The position numbers were made by a program, and so were the translations under genes. Source: Verrucomicrobiales bacterium (lineage in GTDB: Bacteria; Verrucomicrobiota; Verrucomicrobiia; Verrucomicrobiales; DEV007). From it: a stretch of 9,611 nt of DNA. This document shows positions 6,543 through 9,611 of this stretch, one piece after another. The notes beneath the pieces were generated by a model. The model ran no database searches. It was given only the letters and a program-made list of their open reading frames with translations, and was not told the origin of the DNA. The DNA lies in NCBI GenBank assembly GCA_002684575.1, contig NYVP01000036.1, positions 4,319-13,929 on the forward strand, read 5' to 3'. How positions within the stretch are numbered: position 1 is the first letter of the stretch; each line of letters starts with the position of its first letter.

Positions 6543-6559
6543 TCGTTTATATTAAACGA
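6543..6559. repeat. 17-bp palindrome in the mnmG/pdh divergent region
   Basis: TCGTTTA-TAT-TAAACGA has perfect 7-bp arms around a 3-nt centre. It lies between the mnmG and DUF6580-pdh transcription units, where promoters for both must be, so an operator is a reasonable guess. No known regulator motif is recognised. The rest of 6513-6677 is AT-rich and shows no convincing -35/-10 pair or riboswitch. Confidence 0.45.
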
Positions 6560-6677
6560 CTTACAACAAATAAATAAAGTATCACTATTCAGATCAAAAC
6601 GAAACATAAACCCATAATTAAAATTCTATGCAGAAATATTCAAACCACTGTAGCAGCAATGCAAAAATAGGATACTT

Positions 6678-7280
6678 TTGAAGCTACTAAAAATGGATCG
6701 CAAATATTACTACGTTATTATACTTTTATTTTGCTTTGTTTCAGTGCGCCTTTTACCAGCGTTTTCTGAGACAGCGATAGCTGAAGCATTGGCAAATATT
6801 TCCCCACTGGCAGCACTAGCTCTTTGTGGTGCCATGCTGCTGCCTTTACGAATGGCAGCAATACTCACCTTCGGAACATTTTTGATAAGCGACGTTGTTC
6901 TAAATATAAAATATGGCTTTGCAATCATAAATGTTTACTCCCTATTTCTGCTTTTTGTTTTCACATTACTTTATTGGTTGGGTCATTCATTAAGAAATAA
7001 AAAAAATATTATTGTTTTGTTAGCATCCACATTCTTCAGCAGCATCATTTTTTATATTTCAGCAAATACAGTTTCATTTTTCTTTGATCCAGGATATTTA
7101 AAAAACATAAGTGGTTGGTTGATGGCAAACACAACTGGTCTTCCTGGATATCCTCCGGCATGGCTATTTGGTTTAAAGTCTCTACTAAGCAACATAATAT
7201 TTGCTTCCGCCTTTTACTTTGCCTTAATCCCCAAACATGAGACAGTTAAAATAACTGGTATCCAATCCCAAGAAGTTTAA
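6678..7280 (+). CDS. Integral membrane protein, DUF6580-like (possible ECF S-component-type)
   Basis: 200 aa, very hydrophobic. Helices lie at about 11-28, 42-72 (one long or two short), 81-101, 109-131 and 163-184. The pattern RLLPAF...NISPLAALALCGAM at 24-53 and the end GLPGYPPAWLFGLKSLLSNIIFASAFYFA resemble the DUF6580 family (usually RLLPHPPNFTP.GAxALFGGA near the N-terminus and a conserved NTLxGDLxF-type last helix). Those proteins resemble small-molecule transporter substrate-binding subunits, but no substrate is established. The TTG at 6678 is chosen because AGGA lies 5 nt upstream (6669-6672); ATG 6693 (codon 6) is the alternative. It ends 13 nt before pdhA, so it is probably the first gene of the pdh operon. 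Family assignment is by memory of pattern and moderate. Confidence 0.75.
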   Translation: MKLLKMDRKYYYVIILLFCFVSVRLLPAFSETAIAEALANISPLAALALCGAMLLPLRMAAILTFGTFLISDVVLNIKYGFAIINVYSLFLLFVFTLLYWLGHSLRNKKNIIVLLASTFFSSIIFYISANTVSFFFDPGYLKNISGWLMANTTGLPGYPPAWLFGLKSLLSNIIFASAFYFALIPKHETVKITGIQSQEV

Positions 7281-7293
7281 AATATAACTAGCG

Positions 7294-8367
7294 ATGCTTG
7301 ATAAAATTGATACATATAAATTTAAGGACCACGCAGCAAATGAAAGCCTAAAAGAAGAGGAGAAAGTCGAGCTTCTCCGAAAAATGGTACGTATTAGGCG
7401 ATTTGAAGAAGCGTCACTAAAATACTATAACGCTGGGAAAATGGGAGGCTTTCTGCATCTCTATATAGGCCAAGAATCCATAGCAGTTGGAACGGCTTCA
7501 CTATGTGGAAAAAATGATCACCTCATAACAGCATACCGAGACCATGGGCATGCATTAGCCGTAGGTATGAGTATGGATGAGTGTATGGCTGAACTATTTG
7601 GCAAAGCAACGGGATGTTCCAAAGGAAAGGGAGGATCAATGCACTTTTTTGCACCAGACAAAAATTATTGGGGTGGGCATGGAATCGTAGCTGGTCAGAC
7701 TCCGCTAGGATTGGGCTTGGCGTATGGATTAAAATATAATGGTGATACAGGTGCGGCACTTTGTTTTATGGGTGATGGAGCGGTCAATCAGGGGTCATTC
7801 CATGAATCACTTAACTTGGCTCAACTGATGGAGCTGCCTGTTATTTATATTATTGAAAACAATGGGTACTCCATGGGAACTAGCCAAAAGAGATCTTCAG
7901 CATTTACCAATTGTTTAGCTCAACGGGGTGATGCCTATGGAATTGCATGGGACGTCGCTAAGGGAAATGATATTTATGAAGTTAGGGCAAAAACAAAAGA
8001 AGCAATAGACAGAGCTCATAACGAGAGCCAGCCAACAATCCTAGAGTTTGATACATATAGATATCAGGGACACTCCGTCGCCGATGCAAATTCGAAAAAA
8101 TATCGCTCCCCCGAAGAGATAGATCACTACAAAGAAAATTATGATCCCATCAGTGTTTGGAAAAAATGCCTCTTATCTGAGGGAGTCATTGATGAAGACC
8201 TCTATAAGAAAATAGATAATGAGGCAAAAGCCGAAGCAAAACAGTCCGTTACTTTTGCACAGGAAAGTCCATTTCCTAAAGTCTCAGATATTACTAAAGA
8301 CGTTTACTACGAAGTTGATGAAGGCACACAGTCTGGTAAAACTGGGAGACATTTCTTTCATAACTAA
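7294..8367 (+). CDS. pdhA: Pyruvate dehydrogenase E1 component, alpha subunit
   Basis: Thiamin-diphosphate-dependent decarboxylation of pyruvate and reductive acetylation of the E2 lipoyl group; cytosolic, alpha2beta2 with PdhB. The 357 aa are family length. Visible: the N-terminal RKMVRIRRFEEASLKYYNAGKM-type start region (29-50, written over the line), GFLHLYIGQE at 52-61, TAYRDHGHALAVG at 79-91, GGSMHFF at 113-119, GHGIVAGQTPLGLGLA at 128-143, the ThDP/Mg motif beginning MGDGAVNQGSFHE at 159-171 and closing with ENN at 188-190, and the phosphorylation-loop region YRYQGHSVADANSKKYRSPEE at 255-275 in shortened view. Sequence is closer to PDH than to the branched-chain 2-oxoacid E1, given the E2 that follows. 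pdhB starts 32 nt downstream and the DUF6580 gene ends 13 nt upstream. No clear Shine-Dalgarno. Confidence 0.96.
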   Translation: MLDKIDTYKFKDHAANESLKEEEKVELLRKMVRIRRFEEASLKYYNAGKMGGFLHLYIGQESIAVGTASLCGKNDHLITAYRDHGHALAVGMSMDECMAELFGKATGCSKGKGGSMHFFAPDKNYWGGHGIVAGQTPLGLGLAYGLKYNGDTGAALCFMGDGAVNQGSFHESLNLAQLMELPVIYIIENNGYSMGTSQKRSSAFTNCLAQRGDAYGIAWDVAKGNDIYEVRAKTKEAIDRAHNESQPTILEFDTYRYQGHSVADANSKKYRSPEEIDHYKENYDPISVWKKCLLSEGVIDEDLYKKIDNEAKAEAKQSVTFAQESPFPKVSDITKDVYYEVDEGTQSGKTGRHFFHN

Positions 8368-8399
8368 TAAACAGCTAACCTTTTATTGAAACTATTATT

Positions 8400-9383
8400 A
8401 TGGCACAAACGCTATACAGACAGGCACTAAACAGGGCATTGGATGAAGAACTAGCCTATGATGAAAAGGTTGTGATTATTGGTGAAGAGGTAGCCGAATA
8501 CAACGGTGCTTATAAAGTTACTGAAGGATTATGGAGTAAGTGGGGAGATAAAAGAGTCGTAGATACCCCTATCTCGGAAGCGGGTTTTATTGGTATGGGT
8601 ATAGGCGCCTCCATGTTAGGACTCAGACCTGTAATGGAGTTGATGTTTTACAGTTTTGCTTATGTGGCGCTTGATCAAATGATCAACAATGCTGCATGTG
8701 TAAGATATATGTCTGGTGGATTGATTAATTGCCCGATCGTAATCCGAGGGCCTGCAAATGGTGGAACAAACGTCGGAGCAACACACTCACACACAACAGA
8801 GAACATTTTTGCTAATGTTCCTGGCTTAAAAGTTGTTACACCTTCTACAGCGATAGACGCTTATGGATTAATGAAGTCTGCCATTAGGGATAATGATCCA
8901 GTTTATTTGATGGAAAATACGCTTCTTTACGGGGATCCATTAGCAGCTTCAGAGTTACCTGATGAAGAAATAACCATCCCGATAGGCACAGCTGAGATCA
9001 AGAAAGAAGGAAAAGATGTTAGCCTGATTGCCCACGGCAGGTGTGTGATTGTAGCTCTTGAGGCCGCTAAAAAATTGGAAGAAGAAAGTGGAATTAATGC
9101 AGAAGTGGTCGATTTGCGTTCGATTAGACCCTTGGATGAAGAAACGATACTAAAATCCGTCGCTAAAACCAATCGCGTGGTATTGGTCGATGAAAGCAAA
9201 CCATTTTGCGGAATCAGTTCACAAATAGCCACTATGATTCAGGAGAAAGCTTTTGATGATCTTGATGCGCCAATAAAGCGTGTAACATCTGTTGATGCTC
9301 CTGCCATTTATAGTCCCCCAGTCGAAAAAGAACAGATACCAAATGTCAGCCGAATAGTTGATATGGTACAAAGTCTTGGTTAA
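8400..9383 (+). CDS. pdhB: Pyruvate dehydrogenase E1 component, beta subunit
   Basis: Partner of PdhA; contributes the pyrimidine half of the ThDP site and the E2-binding surface. The 327 aa are typical. The N-terminal pyrimidine-binding domain (about 1-180) has IIGEEVAEYNGAYKVTEGL at 26-44, DTPISEAGFIGMGIGA at 55-70 with the ThDP-activating glutamate E60, FYSFAYVALDQ at 83-93, and GGTNVGATHSHTTE at 121-134 with the active-site histidine (H129 by analogy). VPGLKVVTPST at 140-150 follows. The transketolase C-terminal domain (about 190-322) has GTAEIKKEGKDVSLIAHG, VDLRSIRPLDEE at 237-248 and VDAPAIYSPPVE at 298-309. Many E1 beta proteins read HSQ.LE where this one reads HSHTTE, a modest variation. 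pdhC follows after 37 nt. Confidence 0.96.
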   Translation: MAQTLYRQALNRALDEELAYDEKVVIIGEEVAEYNGAYKVTEGLWSKWGDKRVVDTPISEAGFIGMGIGASMLGLRPVMELMFYSFAYVALDQMINNAACVRYMSGGLINCPIVIRGPANGGTNVGATHSHTTENIFANVPGLKVVTPSTAIDAYGLMKSAIRDNDPVYLMENTLLYGDPLAASELPDEEITIPIGTAEIKKEGKDVSLIAHGRCVIVALEAAKKLEEESGINAEVVDLRSIRPLDEETILKSVAKTNRVVLVDESKPFCGISSQIATMIQEKAFDDLDAPIKRVTSVDAPAIYSPPVEKEQIPNVSRIVDMVQSLG

Positions 9384-9420
9384 TTATTCCTTTAATAGTA
9401 TTCATTAATAATTTTATAAA

Positions 9421-9611
9421 ATGCCAGATTTTGTACAGATGCCCCAATTAAGTGACACCATGACTGAGGGAACACTCATTCGATGGTTGGTTAAGGTTGG
9501 AGACAAGGTCGATGTAGGTGATCCTTTGGCAGAAGTTGAAACCGATAAAGCCACTATGGAGATGGTTGCTTTTGATGAAGGAACCATTGGAGCCATTTAC
9601 ATGGATGAGGG
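9421..9611 (+). CDS. pdhC: Dihydrolipoamide acetyltransferase, E2 of pyruvate dehydrogenase (3' truncated)
   Basis: The first 63 codons are present; the gene runs off the right edge. They encode an N-terminal lipoyl domain: PQLSDTMTEGTLIRWLVKVGDKV at 8-30 in the family pattern (PxLSxTMxEGxxxxWxxxxGDxV), LAEVETDKATMEM at 36-48 with lipoylated K43, and FDEGTIGAIY at 51-60. The order E1 alpha, E1 beta, lipoyl-E2 with short gaps indicates a PDH operon. A peripheral-subunit-binding domain and catalytic acyltransferase domain with HxxxD-type motif should follow outside the window, then perhaps lpd. ATG 9421 starts exactly at the family N-terminus. A 2-oxoglutarate or branched-chain E2 is less likely given the pdhA/pdhB sequences. 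Confidence 0.93.
   Translation, partial: MPDFVQMPQLSDTMTEGTLIRWLVKVGDKVDVGDPLAEVETDKATMEMVAFDEGTIGAIYMDE

Overview
The window looks like AT-rich chromosomal DNA from a bacterium, probably Verrucomicrobiota (marine Opitutae/Puniceicoccales type). This is inferred from the first gene. It encodes a secreted multidomain protein with PKD, jelly-roll, LamG-like and lamin-tail domains. It ends in a C-terminal block ('LLTYAFGIDLSDD' ... 'YLNLEYQKRS' ... 'YIIEYSQNLETW') that is very characteristic of verrucomicrobial surface proteins. Shine-Dalgarno sequences are mostly weak, which also fits.

Layout, left to right: (1) the 3' part of the secreted LTD/PKD protein (1-2585, +); (2) a long inverted repeat, then tRNA-His(GTG) and rnc (RNase III), closely spaced on +; (3) a 300-nt AT-rich gap carrying a good sigma70-type promoter; (4) a membrane-anchored thioredoxin-fold/peroxiredoxin-like gene on +, interrupted by exactly one in-frame TGA; (5) mnmG on -, convergent with the previous gene and 11 nt away; (6) a divergent intergenic region with a perfect parS palindrome; (7) a + strand cluster of a DUF6580-like membrane protein, pdhA, pdhB and the start of pdhC (pyruvate dehydrogenase E1 alpha, E1 beta and E2).

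The most notable item is the gene at 3810-4574. The TGA falls on the first position of the family's redox motif (FYRGHW-[TGA]-PYC where relatives have RGxWCPYC). The reading frame is intact on both sides, and a hairpin with a G-containing loop starts about 20 nt after the TGA. I read it as a selenoprotein with a U-x-x-C active site at residue 136, tethered by three N-terminal membrane helices with the redox domain probably in the periplasm. The genome should then encode SelA, SelB, SelD and tRNA-Sec. A conventional annotation would split or discard this gene.

The second notable item is a pair of near-identical 16-bp parS palindromes 812 bp apart. One lies in the mnmG upstream region, and the other is embedded in the mnmG coding sequence. 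This suggests the locus is an origin-proximal ParB loading zone, although rsmG and parAB are not the neighbours here.

The remaining genes are housekeeping functions: tRNA-His supply, RNA processing, tRNA wobble-uridine modification, and conversion of pyruvate to acetyl-CoA.
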